From positions 1 through 8,349 of the forward strand of contig USJJ01000040.1 in the NCBI GenBank assembly GCA_900554995.1: a stretch of 8,349 nt of DNA, read 5' to 3'. This document shows positions 1 to 6,534 of this stretch, piece after piece. Numbering within the stretch: position 1 is the stretch's first letter; the number at the start of each line of letters is the position of its first letter. A model generated the notes under the pieces. That model was given only the letters and a program-made list of their open reading frames with translations, was not told the DNA's origin and searched no databases. Made by a program: the position numbers and the translations under genes. Source of the DNA: an uncultured Ruminococcus sp. GTDB lineage: Bacteria; Bacillota; Clostridia; Oscillospirales; Acutalibacteraceae.

Positions 1-66
1 GATCGCAAGGTTTGCACCTCTGAATGAACCGAAATCATCGGCATTGATTATCATATATTTTGACAA
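1..66 (-). CDS. YdjC/ChbG-family carbohydrate deacetylase, N-terminal fragment (cut by window edge)
   Basis: Only the first 18 to 22 codons are present; the gene continues beyond the left edge. From the ATG at 54 it reads MIINADDFGSFRGANLAI, the N-terminal signature of the YdjC/ChbG/HpnK family (IINADDFG, then G-x-N-x-AI). In this family the paired Asp belongs to the metal site. Members remove acetyl groups from N-acetylated oligosaccharides such as diacetylchitobiose in the cytoplasm. Two starts are possible. A TTG at 66 directly abuts the TAA stop of the symporter gene, gives MSKYMIINADDFG, and has a GAGG about 11 nt upstream inside the symporter gene. The ATG at 54 has no ribosome binding site at normal distance. 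I give the TTG version as the outer limit. The gene is co-transcribed with the symporter, which suggests import followed by deacetylation of an acetylated sugar. The family call is good for such a short piece; the substrate is unknown. Confidence 0.75.
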   Translation of the reverse strand, partial: MSKYMIINADDFGSFRGANLAI

Positions 67-1572
67 TTATTTCACTTCCTCTTTAGCCTTGTTTCTCTCG
101 GCTATTTCGGCAACCATTTTCTGCTGTTTCTTCTCGGTTATATTATAGAAGAGCATCGGAATAATTGTTCCTGCCATACTGATTGCGCCGGTGAGAATAA
201 GAACATTCCAAAGAAGCTGTTTTCCCTCGGGAGTGATAGCCGGAGTAGCCTCGGGGTTGATTCCTGCCCAGCTGTATGAGAATACGCCGACAAAAGCGCC
301 GACAGCCATACCGATTTTGTTGATAAGAGTTTGCATTGCAAAGCAAATTCCCTCGGCTCTTTCGCCTGTTTTCCACTCGAGATAATCAACGGTATCACCG
401 ATCATAGCGTAGGTAATGATGTTGTTAACACCCTGCGGGATTCCCAAGAGAACAAGTCCGATTGCGTTAAACACGAGCTTCCACGGTGCGTCGTAGCCGA
501 CAAAGTACATTGCGAACATAACAACTGCGCCGAGAATATGAACGTAAATATATGCCCATTTCTTTGTGAATTTCTTGGTCATCCACGGAACAAGAATTGA
601 AGCGACGAGGCCACCGGGGACAATAAGCATTGTTATAAGGCTGAACAATCCTTCGTTGTTAAGAACATATTTTGCAAAGTAAAGTCCACCCGTGTATGTG
701 TAAACCGTTCTTGCACCGCCGAGAATACCTGAAAGAACAACCAAAAGAAGCTGTTTGTTTTTGAAAAGGAGTTTCAGATTGTGTCCGAGTGACGGAGGAG
801 CCTCTTTAGTAGTGAATCTCTCAGTGGTGTTTTTGAATCCGTAGTAGAACATCGGAATAGAAACAACCACAAGTACAAGAGCGCAGATGAAATATGTCCA
901 TTTAAGCGTCTCGGCATTTTGTGCAATGAACTGTGGAAGAACATTTCCCTCGGCATCCTTGTATTTTGCTGTAACGGAGCTTGTAATGATCGGTACACCG
1001 ACGGTAACAATACCTGCACCGAGTGTGCAGACAAGTCTTGCAAAAGTAAGGATTTTACCTCTGACAACGGTGTCATTCGTCATACAGGTAGAAAGTCCCC
1101 AGTACGGAACATCGGCAACAGTATAGACCATTGACCAAATGACATACAGGACCGAAATAACGATGAACGAGGTCTTTGACTTGGGCTCAAGGAACGGGCA
1201 GAAGCAAAGAACGGTCGTTATGGCAATCGGAATGGCCATCCACTTGAGATAAGGACGGCGCTTGCCCCACTTGGTTCTTGTACGGTCAACGATTGAGCCC
1301 ATAATCGGGTCGTTGAGAGCGTCATAAATTCTTGTAAAAAGCATAAGGAATGCGACAGCCATCGCACCGGAAATCGTTTTGAAAACCGTTCCCTTTTCAA
1401 CCGCACCGAAAAGGAGCGCATCGGTCATAAACACTGTAAGGAAAGAACCGATAATTGTACAGATAAAATTCTGACCGAAACCGGTGATACTGTATGCTAT
1501 CGCCTCTTTCGGCTGAACGCCGACACCGGGTGTTGTTCCGAAAAGCGAATGCCAGAAATTCTTTTTAGCCAT
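67..1572 (-). CDS. GPH-family glycoside/pentoside/hexuronide:cation symporter (MelB-like MFS transporter)
   Basis: This is a 501-residue inner-membrane sugar:cation symporter of the major facilitator superfamily, with about 12 hydrophobic segments. The GPH signature after the second segment is clear at residues 81-109: RIYDALNDPIMG, then a DRTRTKWGKRRPY loop. R81, D84, N87 and D88 have the same spacing as R52, D55, N58 and D59 of E. coli MelB, which serve in cation and sugar binding. VPYWGL (155-160) and the IGDTVDYLEWKTGERAEG block (391-408) are further family hallmarks. Length is normal for GPH proteins, with a short charged C-terminal tail. I chose the ATG at 1572 because GAGAGG lies 7 nt upstream; a longer open frame to 1632 would run through the promoter. 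The next gene follows without a gap and looks like a sugar deacetylase. The substrate cannot be read from sequence; an acetylated di- or oligosaccharide is a context-based guess. Confidence 0.93.
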   Translation of the reverse strand: MAKKNFWHSLFGTTPGVGVQPKEAIAYSITGFGQNFICTIIGSFLTVFMTDALLFGAVEKGTVFKTISGAMAVAFLMLFTRIYDALNDPIMGSIVDRTRTKWGKRRPYLKWMAIPIAITTVLCFCPFLEPKSKTSFIVISVLYVIWSMVYTVADVPYWGLSTCMTNDTVVRGKILTFARLVCTLGAGIVTVGVPIITSSVTAKYKDAEGNVLPQFIAQNAETLKWTYFICALVLVVVSIPMFYYGFKNTTERFTTKEAPPSLGHNLKLLFKNKQLLLVVLSGILGGARTVYTYTGGLYFAKYVLNNEGLFSLITMLIVPGGLVASILVPWMTKKFTKKWAYIYVHILGAVVMFAMYFVGYDAPWKLVFNAIGLVLLGIPQGVNNIITYAMIGDTVDYLEWKTGERAEGICFAMQTLINKIGMAVGAFVGVFSYSWAGINPEATPAITPEGKQLLWNVLILTGAISMAGTIIPMLFYNITEKKQQKMVAEIAERNKAKEEVK

Positions 1573-1590
1573 AAGACAACCTCTCTTTTT

Positions 1591-1609
1591 ATGTGACTGC
1601 TGATCACAT
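1591..1609 (-). promoter_or_regulatory. Candidate operator: ATGTGA-N7-TCACAT inverted repeat in the symporter leader
   Basis: The arms are perfect 6-bp complements (ATGTGA and TCACAT) around 7 bp. The element lies between the predicted -10 box and the ribosome binding site, where a bound repressor would block transcription. The hexamer ATGTGA also occurs a third time, as part of a 9-bp direct repeat AAATGTGAT at 1603-1611 and 1628-1636 (centres 25 bp apart), the second copy touching the -10 box. The half-site resembles the TGTGA of CRP-type sites, but the spacer of 7 is not the CRP spacing of 6. The identity of the binding protein is unknown. Confidence 0.45.
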
Positions 1610-1622
1610 TTGATCTTATATA

Positions 1623-1652
1623 ATTCTATCACATTTTATGATTGATTGTAAA
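1623..1652 (-). promoter_or_regulatory. SigmaA-type promoter of the symporter/deacetylase unit
   Basis: On the minus strand, TTTACA (1652-1647) and TAGAAT (1628-1623) are separated by 18 bp. A TG one base before the -10 box gives an extended -10 (TGATAGAAT). Each hexamer differs from consensus by one base. Transcription would begin near 1616, about 45 nt before the ATG at 1572. The -35 box lies just beyond the U-tract side of the spoIIR terminator, so this promoter starts a fresh transcript. Called by eye. Confidence 0.6.
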
Positions 1653-1700
1653 TTAAAAAACAAAAAACCTACTTTTCATACAAAAATGAAGTAGGTTTTT
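1652..1700 (-). terminator. Rho-independent terminator after spoIIR
   Basis: A 12-bp perfect stem pairs 1663-1674 with 1689-1700 (core CCTACTT/AAGTAGG flanked by A/T runs). Three more pairs (1677-1679 with 1686-1688) form beyond a two-base bulge, closing a small loop. Reading on the minus strand, the stem ends in a long T-rich tract (1667 to 1655). It lies about 60 nt past the spoIIR stop codon and ends that transcript before the symporter promoter. The stem also has a T-run on the plus side, so it could work in both directions, but no plus-strand gene is present to need it. Confidence 0.85.
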
Positions 1701-1761
1701 TATTATATATTACTAATGATTTTTGTTGAATAATCATTTTAAAACTGTTTATATTAAACAA

Positions 1762-2379
1762 TTATTTCGTCTTGTCATAAATACTTTCCCTGATTGTTTC
1801 ATAAATTTCAATCACCTTAAATCTCGGCTCGTATCTCGGCTTGCTCTCAACGAGTTTTATCTCATCACTTGAAAATACATTTTCGATTTCATCCTTTTTG
1901 TCAGCGGCAGGCACACACATCGGCGGAAACATAACGCACCACCAATTGTGACCCTCTCCCGATCCGATTACAACACGCAAAGCAAGGTACCGCCCTGCCG
2001 GTAAGGTAACGTTTTCGTATGTTCTTGTAGTAAAATATTCGTTTGAAAGAGTTATTTTTACGTCATAATCAAAGCCTGAGCTCTTTATAAAATCCTTGGC
2101 TGATTTTTCAAGGGTGGGAATCTGCGGTTCAATTTTTCTGACGGCATTTCCTACGTTAACACTGCCGTCAAAGATATCTTTCCCCTCTTCCAGTATAAAA
2201 TCTCTTACTCTTATTTTAAGATTTTGATCAACCGCCGAGTCCGAATTTGCGATAACATGCAGCCTTAAAACATCGGAACGAATTTTTTCGGATGTTTTTG
2301 CGAACGAACAAATTGAAAAGACGATTGCAACGGCTAAGCCGACGGAAAGTGAAATTCTGATTTTTCTCAAAAAAGACAT
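1762..2379 (-). CDS. spoIIR: Stage II sporulation protein R (SpoIIR)
   Basis: This 205-residue protein carries the SpoIIR hallmarks: RLHVIANSDS at 39-48 followed by DQNLKIRVRD (51-60), and GEGHNWWCVMFPPMC at 141-155. In Bacillus and Clostridia, SpoIIR is made in the forespore under sigma F, is exported to the space between the two membranes, and triggers SpoIIGA to cleave pro-sigma E in the mother cell. An N-terminal hydrophobic segment (about residues 9-27, after basic residues K6 and R8) fits its known export. The length is close to that of the B. subtilis protein. AAGGAG lies 8 nt before the ATG at 2379. The gene is 53 bp downstream of the WYL regulator and is followed by a strong terminator. 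I could not see a convincing sigma F promoter. A large hairpin covers the ribosome binding region (2379-2423). The function call is firm; whether it is read together with the upstream operon is open. Confidence 0.94.
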   Translation of the reverse strand: MSFLRKIRISLSVGLAVAIVFSICSFAKTSEKIRSDVLRLHVIANSDSAVDQNLKIRVRDFILEEGKDIFDGSVNVGNAVRKIEPQIPTLEKSAKDFIKSSGFDYDVKITLSNEYFTTRTYENVTLPAGRYLALRVVIGSGEGHNWWCVMFPPMCVPAADKKDEIENVFSSDEIKLVESKPRYEPRFKVIEIYETIRESIYDKTK

Positions 2380-2423
2380 ACAGTCAACTCCTTACTTTGT
2401 TTGCAAGTAAATTGTTGACTGTA
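2379..2423 (-). promoter_or_regulatory. Two-part hairpin covering the spoIIR ribosome binding region and start codon
   Basis: A perfect 10-bp inverted repeat (TACAGTCAAC at 2379-2388, GTTGACTGTA at 2414-2423 on the plus strand) encloses a second perfect 6-bp repeat (TTACTT at 2392-2397, AAGTAA at 2405-2410). Between the two helices is a symmetrical 3x3 internal loop, and the apical loop is 7 nt. In the minus-strand RNA the 3' arm holds the spacer and the A of the spoIIR AUG, while the internal loop holds the GGA of the Shine-Dalgarno. The element could be a translation-blocking hairpin, a double operator, or a terminator-like structure: T6 follows at once on the plus strand and TCTTTTTT a few bases later on the minus strand. 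The structure is visible; its role is inferred. Confidence 0.6.
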
Positions 2424-2432
2424 TTTTTTAAA

Positions 2433-3428
2433 TTATTCATAAATTTCCAGAATTTGCTGCGCTTTTTCCTTTACCGCTCTTGAAAGTGATTTCGGAATGA
2501 TGACCTTGATGTCGGCGCCGTACTGCAAAATCCAGTTGACAAGTCCTTCACTCATCTCAACGTTTGCCTTGATGCGAAAACGGCTGTCTCCGTCAGTTTT
2601 GATTGGAACATCGTCGCCGAATTTTTCGATTATTTCGTCAAGAATGCTGTTTGAACACGAGAGTGTTACGCTTTCCTCTTCGCCGGAGAACATATTGAAC
2701 AATTTGTTGGAATAATCGGCGATATCGAATTTATCCTTATACTGCGAAACCTTGGAGAAATGCTTTGCTTTAGTCTCCAGCTCCGTAATCTCAACGATCC
2801 TGTCAAGGCGCAGGTGCATAAGATTGGCATATTTATCATTGTTACAAATCAAATAGTAATGATCGTTAGACCAAAGCATTGCATACGGATTGACAATAAA
2901 TGTTTTCCCCTCATTGCGTACAAGGTATTTATTTTCAATAGAACGTCTCGCATATCTGATCTGAACCTGTTTTTGCGACTTTATCGCCTTATCAAGGAGC
3001 CGTATTGTTTCATAAAGATCCTCATTGTCGGTCTTTACGCTTCCGTCAATATAGACCTGCTCCCTGAGCTCCTCCTCCTGATATTCACTGACGAGTCCGC
3101 CGATTTTATAAATCAGGCTCTTGGTGTTTTTTTCGGAGATGAACTTTGCCGCCTGCACGGCATCAATGAGAAGTCTGACCTCGGGAACGCTGAACTTCCT
3201 GTTTCTGAGATAGTAGCCCCTTACGGGTGTACGTGCGTTTACAATGTCCATTCCGTACTCTTTAAGGCTGTCAATGTCACGGTAAATAGTCTTTCTTTCG
3301 CATTCTATTCCGTAGTCATTGAGAAGAGAAACCAGCTCAACGGCGGAATAGGTGTGGTTTTCATCGGTCTGACGGTTGAAAATATCTGCAAGAAAAAGCA
3401 GTCTGAGATTATAGTCGCCTGTTTTCAT
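2433..3428 (-). CDS. WYL-domain transcriptional regulator (HTH + WYL + C-terminal WCX)
   Basis: This is a 331-residue DNA-binding regulator. Residues about 27-73 form a DeoR/HTH_11-like winged helix (SAVELVSLLNDYG, then KTIYRDIDSLKEYG). Residues about 139-220 form the WYL domain, with VNPYAMLWSNDHYYLI (179-194) and the HLRLDRI strand (205-211). Residues about 253-331 fit the WCX extension, with NWILQYGADIKVI at 298-310. WYL regulators usually sense a small ligand or nucleic acid; many control nearby genes. The start is the ATG at 3428, with GAGG 8 nt upstream. A GTG at 3437 would add three residues but lies within the ribosome binding site. The GAGG overlaps the stop codon of the glycoside hydrolase gene (10-nt gap), so translation is probably coupled. 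As last gene of the operon it is the natural candidate to control it. The ligand is unknown. Confidence 0.92.
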   Translation of the reverse strand: MKTGDYNLRLLFLADIFNRQTDENHTYSAVELVSLLNDYGIECERKTIYRDIDSLKEYGMDIVNARTPVRGYYLRNRKFSVPEVRLLIDAVQAAKFISEKNTKSLIYKIGGLVSEYQEEELREQVYIDGSVKTDNEDLYETIRLLDKAIKSQKQVQIRYARRSIENKYLVRNEGKTFIVNPYAMLWSNDHYYLICNNDKYANLMHLRLDRIVEITELETKAKHFSKVSQYKDKFDIADYSNKLFNMFSGEEESVTLSCSNSILDEIIEKFGDDVPIKTDGDSRFRIKANVEMSEGLVNWILQYGADIKVIIPKSLSRAVKEKAQQILEIYE

Positions 3429-3436
3429 AGAAAACA

Positions 3437-3440
3437 CCTC
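3437..3440 (-). promoter_or_regulatory. Ribosome binding site of the WYL regulator, overlapping the GH2 stop codon
   Basis: GAGG on the minus strand lies 8 nt before the ATG at 3428 and shares bases with the TGA stop of the hydrolase gene (TGAGG). Ribosomes ending hydrolase synthesis sit on this site, so the regulator is probably made by coupled translation. The GTG at 3437-3435 overlaps this element and cannot be the start. Confidence 0.7.
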
Positions 3441-5196
3441 AATACTTCAGTTTTGTGTTAATCTCCCTGATTGTGTCGGCGTCAATTTTCAAAAGCTCAC
3501 GGTCGTATGTATAGATTCCGTTTACCTCAAATTCAACGTCGCTGACCTGCGTATAAACGGTTGCGCTCAGACCCTTTTTGATGTTCGGGATAATCTGCTT
3601 TTCAAAGAGTTTTTTGTATGCCTTTGTAAGCGTTTCCTTGGTCTTATACATTACATAGCCAAAGCTCTTTTCTCTGTTCCAGACGTGATTTTCGATTATG
3701 CGGCTGTAACCGCCGAACTCGCTGAGAACGAGAGGTCTTCCGTCGCCTTTCGGAGCGATAAATGGCAAAATATACTGATGTACGCTCTTGAGTTCGGGAC
3801 CTTTCTGATCGTGCCAACCGCTTGCATGATCAACAATTCTTGTCGGATCAAACTTTTTGACAGCCTCTCCGATACGCTTTGCATCGAACTGTCCCCAGGA
3901 CTCGTTGAACGGCACCCAACAGCCGATCGATGTGCAGTTATAAAGGTGCTCAATCGTTTCAAACGTCGCTTTTTCGTGCTCCTCACGGCACTCCTCTTTG
4001 TCAACGCCGAACCAATTATAATGCTTGTCGGAAACGTTTCTGATAAACATATTCGGAAGCACGCCGACAAAGAACATATCAATTTTCTTTGCGCCACAGA
4101 CCATATCCTGCCAAACAATCATTCCGAGCTTATCACAGTGATAATACCAGCGCCTCGGTTCAATTTTGATATGCTTTCTGAGCATATTGAATCCGAGATT
4201 TTTCATCTCTTTGATGTCAAAAATCATTGCCTCATCGCAGGGCGGAGTCATACCGCCGTCCGGCCAGTAGCCCTGATCAAGAAGTCCTGTCTGGAAATAC
4301 GGCTTATTATTGAGGAAAAGCCTCGGAATCGCTCTGTCGTCGTATCCGATGCTGAATTTTCTCATTCCGAAATAGCTTGAAACGGCGTCAAGAATATTTT
4401 CATCATCATCGCAAAGTGCAATAACAATATCGTAAAGGAACGGATCTTCGGGGCTCCAGAGCTTAATGTTCTTGAGCTTTACTGTTTCGTCGGCACTGAT
4501 TTTTCCTGCGAAAACAATCGTGTCGCCGTCCTTGATTATTGTACGAAGCTGTATGTTTTCGGCGTCGCTGACGACGGTTTCAATTCGGATTGCAGAGCTG
4601 TCGATATCCGGAGTAAGTCGGACATTATCAATATGCTTTTCCTCAACGGGTTCAAGCCAAACGGTCTGCCATATTCCGCTCGTGGCGGTATACCAGAATC
4701 CCGTACTCTTTCTGACCTGCTTACCCCTGTCCTGCCAGCCTGTCTCCGTCGGGTCAAAGACACGTACAACAAGCTCATTAAAGCCCTCACGGAGATGATT
4801 TGTTATATCATAGCTGAACGGAATATAACCTCCCTGATGAGTGCCGACGGGTTTGCCGTTTATGTAAACAATACAGCGCCAGTCAACAGCCTCAAAATGA
4901 AGAATACAACGCTTACCTGCAAAGCAATCGTCAAGTATAAACTTCTTTCTGTACCACATATAATCGTCGGGCTCGATCGTTTTCTCAAGACCCGAAAGAT
5001 AGCTTTCGGGGGCAAATGGAACGATTATCTCATCATCAAAAGTTTCCGGAATATCTTCGGTTTTGCCCGTAATTGTGAAATCAAATTTACCGTTAAGACA
5101 CTGCCAGTCGTTTCTGACGAGCTGAGGTCTCGGGTACTCCGAAAGCGGACATTCAATGTTTATCGAATCCGCCCATCTTGTTTTAATATGGCTCAT
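3439..5196 (-). CDS. Glycoside hydrolase family 2 protein (beta-galactosidase/beta-glucuronidase-like), cytoplasmic
   Basis: This 585-residue enzyme has the GH2 layout: an N-terminal sugar-binding jelly roll (about 25-185, with WYRKKF at 81-86, YINGKPVGTHQGGY at 111-124 and the ATSGIWQTVWLEPV end at 171-184), an immunoglobulin-like domain (about 187-280), and a TIM barrel (about 290-585). The likely acid/base is E432 in PFNESWGQFD; the likely nucleophile is E493 in LSEFGGYS. The barrel also shows MLRKHIKIEP (338-347) and VWQDM (361-365), typical of a compact GH2 subgroup that ends near TYDR (563-566), so the protein looks complete. There is no signal peptide, so it acts in the cytoplasm on imported or internally made glycosides. 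AAGGGGG precedes the ATG, which overlaps the stop of the preceding gene (ATGA). The GH2 call is firm; galactoside, glucuronide or another beta-glycoside cannot be decided from sequence. Confidence 0.92.
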   Translation of the reverse strand: MSHIKTRWADSINIECPLSEYPRPQLVRNDWQCLNGKFDFTITGKTEDIPETFDDEIIVPFAPESYLSGLEKTIEPDDYMWYRKKFILDDCFAGKRCILHFEAVDWRCIVYINGKPVGTHQGGYIPFSYDITNHLREGFNELVVRVFDPTETGWQDRGKQVRKSTGFWYTATSGIWQTVWLEPVEEKHIDNVRLTPDIDSSAIRIETVVSDAENIQLRTIIKDGDTIVFAGKISADETVKLKNIKLWSPEDPFLYDIVIALCDDDENILDAVSSYFGMRKFSIGYDDRAIPRLFLNNKPYFQTGLLDQGYWPDGGMTPPCDEAMIFDIKEMKNLGFNMLRKHIKIEPRRWYYHCDKLGMIVWQDMVCGAKKIDMFFVGVLPNMFIRNVSDKHYNWFGVDKEECREEHEKATFETIEHLYNCTSIGCWVPFNESWGQFDAKRIGEAVKKFDPTRIVDHASGWHDQKGPELKSVHQYILPFIAPKGDGRPLVLSEFGGYSRIIENHVWNREKSFGYVMYKTKETLTKAYKKLFEKQIIPNIKKGLSATVYTQVSDVEFEVNGIYTYDRELLKIDADTIREINTKLKY

Positions 5197-5537
5197 TTGT
5201 TTTCCCCCTTGTGCGTTTTTATAAATTGATCGAGTTCACCGAGAAGCCAGTCCTGAGCCTCAAGAATACCTGCGGCGGACGCTTCAAAGATCTTCTCTGT
5301 CTGTTTTTTTCTATCCGTTTCATCGTAGCATTCCTGTCCGATATAATGAATCGCCTTAAGAAGTTTTTCGTCGTTTTCATCCTTCTCAAGCCATACTCTG
5401 TATCTGAAGGTATCACCTACGAGGCATCCGAGATAAGGATCGGTACCGTATGAGCCGGCATAGATATTTCCCTTTGCGCCGAAGCCCATCAAACCGAGAA
5501 ACCATTCATATGACGGAAGTTTTATTAAACTGTTCAT
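5193..5537 (-). CDS. Conserved-looking hypothetical protein of 114 residues between glycosyltransferase and GH2 genes
   Basis: I do not recognise this protein. It is soluble, has no signal peptide or membrane segment, and falls into two parts. Residues 1-50 are rich in Gly, Tyr and aromatics (PSYEWFLGLMGFGAKG at 8-23, YAGSYGTDPYLG at 26-37, FRYRVWLEK at 44-52). Residues 52-114 are charged and likely helical (a helix about 54-70 and a longer one about 73-109). It is a real gene: CAGGA lies 7 nt before the ATG at 5537, the start overlaps the glycosyltransferase stop (ATGA), and its own stop overlaps the GH2 start (ATGA). The double overlap means it is translated in step with both partners, so it may assist one of them as a small binding or accessory protein. 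That role is inferred from position only. Confidence 0.85.
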   Translation of the reverse strand: MNSLIKLPSYEWFLGLMGFGAKGNIYAGSYGTDPYLGCLVGDTFRYRVWLEKDENDEKLLKAIHYIGQECYDETDRKKQTEKIFEASAAGILEAQDWLLGELDQFIKTHKGENK

Positions 5538-6532
5538 TTGAATATCCTGCTCCTTAAATCATACATTTTGCGCCAAAGGACAACCGCCAATGCCTTTTTC
5601 TTCTTTAAAAGCGTGAAGAAAACACGATCGTATTTACAAACAAATTCCGTATAATTTGCCTTTAAATATAATGGATAAAAATCGCTTGAAAGAACTCTTT
5701 TGACATATTTGTATGCTGAAAAAAAGCTGTTGTAGGTTATTTCCGAATTGATTGTACAGGTTGTTTTGTATACAAATATATCTTCAATGTGATCCAAAAC
5801 GGATTGCTCGGCATTAATATTCTTGAAATATTTCATCTGATAGTCATATATAAAACGCTGAACGTCAAAGCCGTTTTTTACAACCGATGTTGTGTTCTCG
5901 GGATTGATATTGTAGAAATACAAAGCACTGTCAACAAAGCGAAAGCTGTCGGAAAATTTCAAATACTCAAGCACAAATATCATATCCTCTGCATATTTCA
6001 CGTCAGGGATAAATCGAATTTTATTTTTTTTGATTATCTCTTTTTTATACAGCTTGTTCCAGCAGGAATAAAACCTTGTATCAATAATTTTATTGTAAAA
6101 TTTCGTATCAAAATCAGGTCTGTAATAAATCTTCGGTTCAAAAAGATTGCCGAGATTTTTTTCATCTCTATTGTCACAGTAGTAGTCGCAGCAGACAAGA
6201 TCGGAGTCGGCAAAATTGAGGAGATCCTCAATAAAATTATTTTCGTACCTGTCATCGCTGTCAAGGAAAGCAATGTACTCTCCACTTGCGTTTTCTATGC
6301 CCTTGTTTCTGGCAACGGAGACTCCCGAATTGTTCTCGTGCAAGGAAATAATATTCGGATATTTTTCGGCATAGCCGTTGCAAATTTCCGCTGAACCGTC
6401 GGTCGACCCGTCGTCAACCAGTATAAGCTCAATACTGTCAAAAACAGACTGTTCAATTACCGATTTAACGGCTTGACCGAGATATTTTTTGCAGTTGTAA
6501 ACGGGAATAATGACAGAAACCTTGAAGTCCAT
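5534..6532 (-). CDS. Family 2 glycosyltransferase (GT-A fold)
   Basis: This 332-residue protein transfers a sugar from a nucleotide-sugar donor to a glycan or lipid acceptor at the cytoplasmic face of the membrane. GT2 motifs appear in order: VSVIIPVYN (5-13), LVDDGSTDGS (39-48), NNSGVSVARNKGI (67-79), and the metal-binding DxD as FLDSDD (89-94). An ED pair at 182-183 (KYAEDMIF) is the usual catalytic base region. The remaining C-terminal 150 residues are Lys/Asn/Tyr/Phe rich and have no clear membrane segment. The length is typical of polysaccharide or teichoic-acid decorating GT2 enzymes. GAGGG lies 6 nt before the ATG, inside the end of the lipoprotein gene, with only 2 nt between the two genes. 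Base composition of the C-terminal part is clearly AT-richer than its neighbours (two hand-counted 60-base rows gave 27-28% GC). Donor and acceptor are unknown. Confidence 0.93.
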   Translation of the reverse strand: MDFKVSVIIPVYNCKKYLGQAVKSVIEQSVFDSIELILVDDGSTDGSAEICNGYAEKYPNIISLHENNSGVSVARNKGIENASGEYIAFLDSDDRYENNFIEDLLNFADSDLVCCDYYCDNRDEKNLGNLFEPKIYYRPDFDTKFYNKIIDTRFYSCWNKLYKKEIIKKNKIRFIPDVKYAEDMIFVLEYLKFSDSFRFVDSALYFYNINPENTTSVVKNGFDVQRFIYDYQMKYFKNINAEQSVLDHIEDIFVYKTTCTINSEITYNSFFSAYKYVKRVLSSDFYPLYLKANYTEFVCKYDRVFFTLLKKKKALAVVLWRKMYDLRSRIFK

Positions 6533-6534
6533 TA

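Noticed and set aside
1573..1632. A 20-residue N-terminal extension of the symporter (start at 1632)
   Set aside because: It would be encoded by the -10 region and operator-like repeats, and has no ribosome binding site. The ATG at 1572 has GAGAGG at the proper distance.
1715..1760. Small inverted repeats downstream of spoIIR (AATGATT/AATCATT at 1715-1738, TGTTTA/TAAACA at 1746-1760)
   Set aside because: Both are short and nearly pure A/T in an A/T-rich spacer, where such repeats arise by chance. The strong terminator next to them explains the region.
2410..2470. A sigma F or sigma G promoter for spoIIR
   Set aside because: GAATAA and CAATTTA occur on the minus strand, but with 18 bp between them instead of about 15, and the sigma F GG of the -10 element is missing. 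This is too weak to annotate.
2760..3461. Plus-strand open frame of 233 codons opposite the WYL regulator
   Set aside because: It is antisense to a gene with clear HTH and WYL motifs. Its translation shows no domain and there is no ribosome binding context.
3685..4380. Plus-strand open frame of 231 codons opposite the GH2 gene, and other long frames in this region
   Set aside because: They are shadows of the hydrolase reading frame, whose catalytic motifs are intact. The translated products look random.
5789..6394. Plus-strand open frame of 201 codons opposite the glycosyltransferase
   Set aside because: It is antisense to a complete GT2 gene with all motifs; its Ile/Val/Phe-rich product reflects the AT-rich complement.
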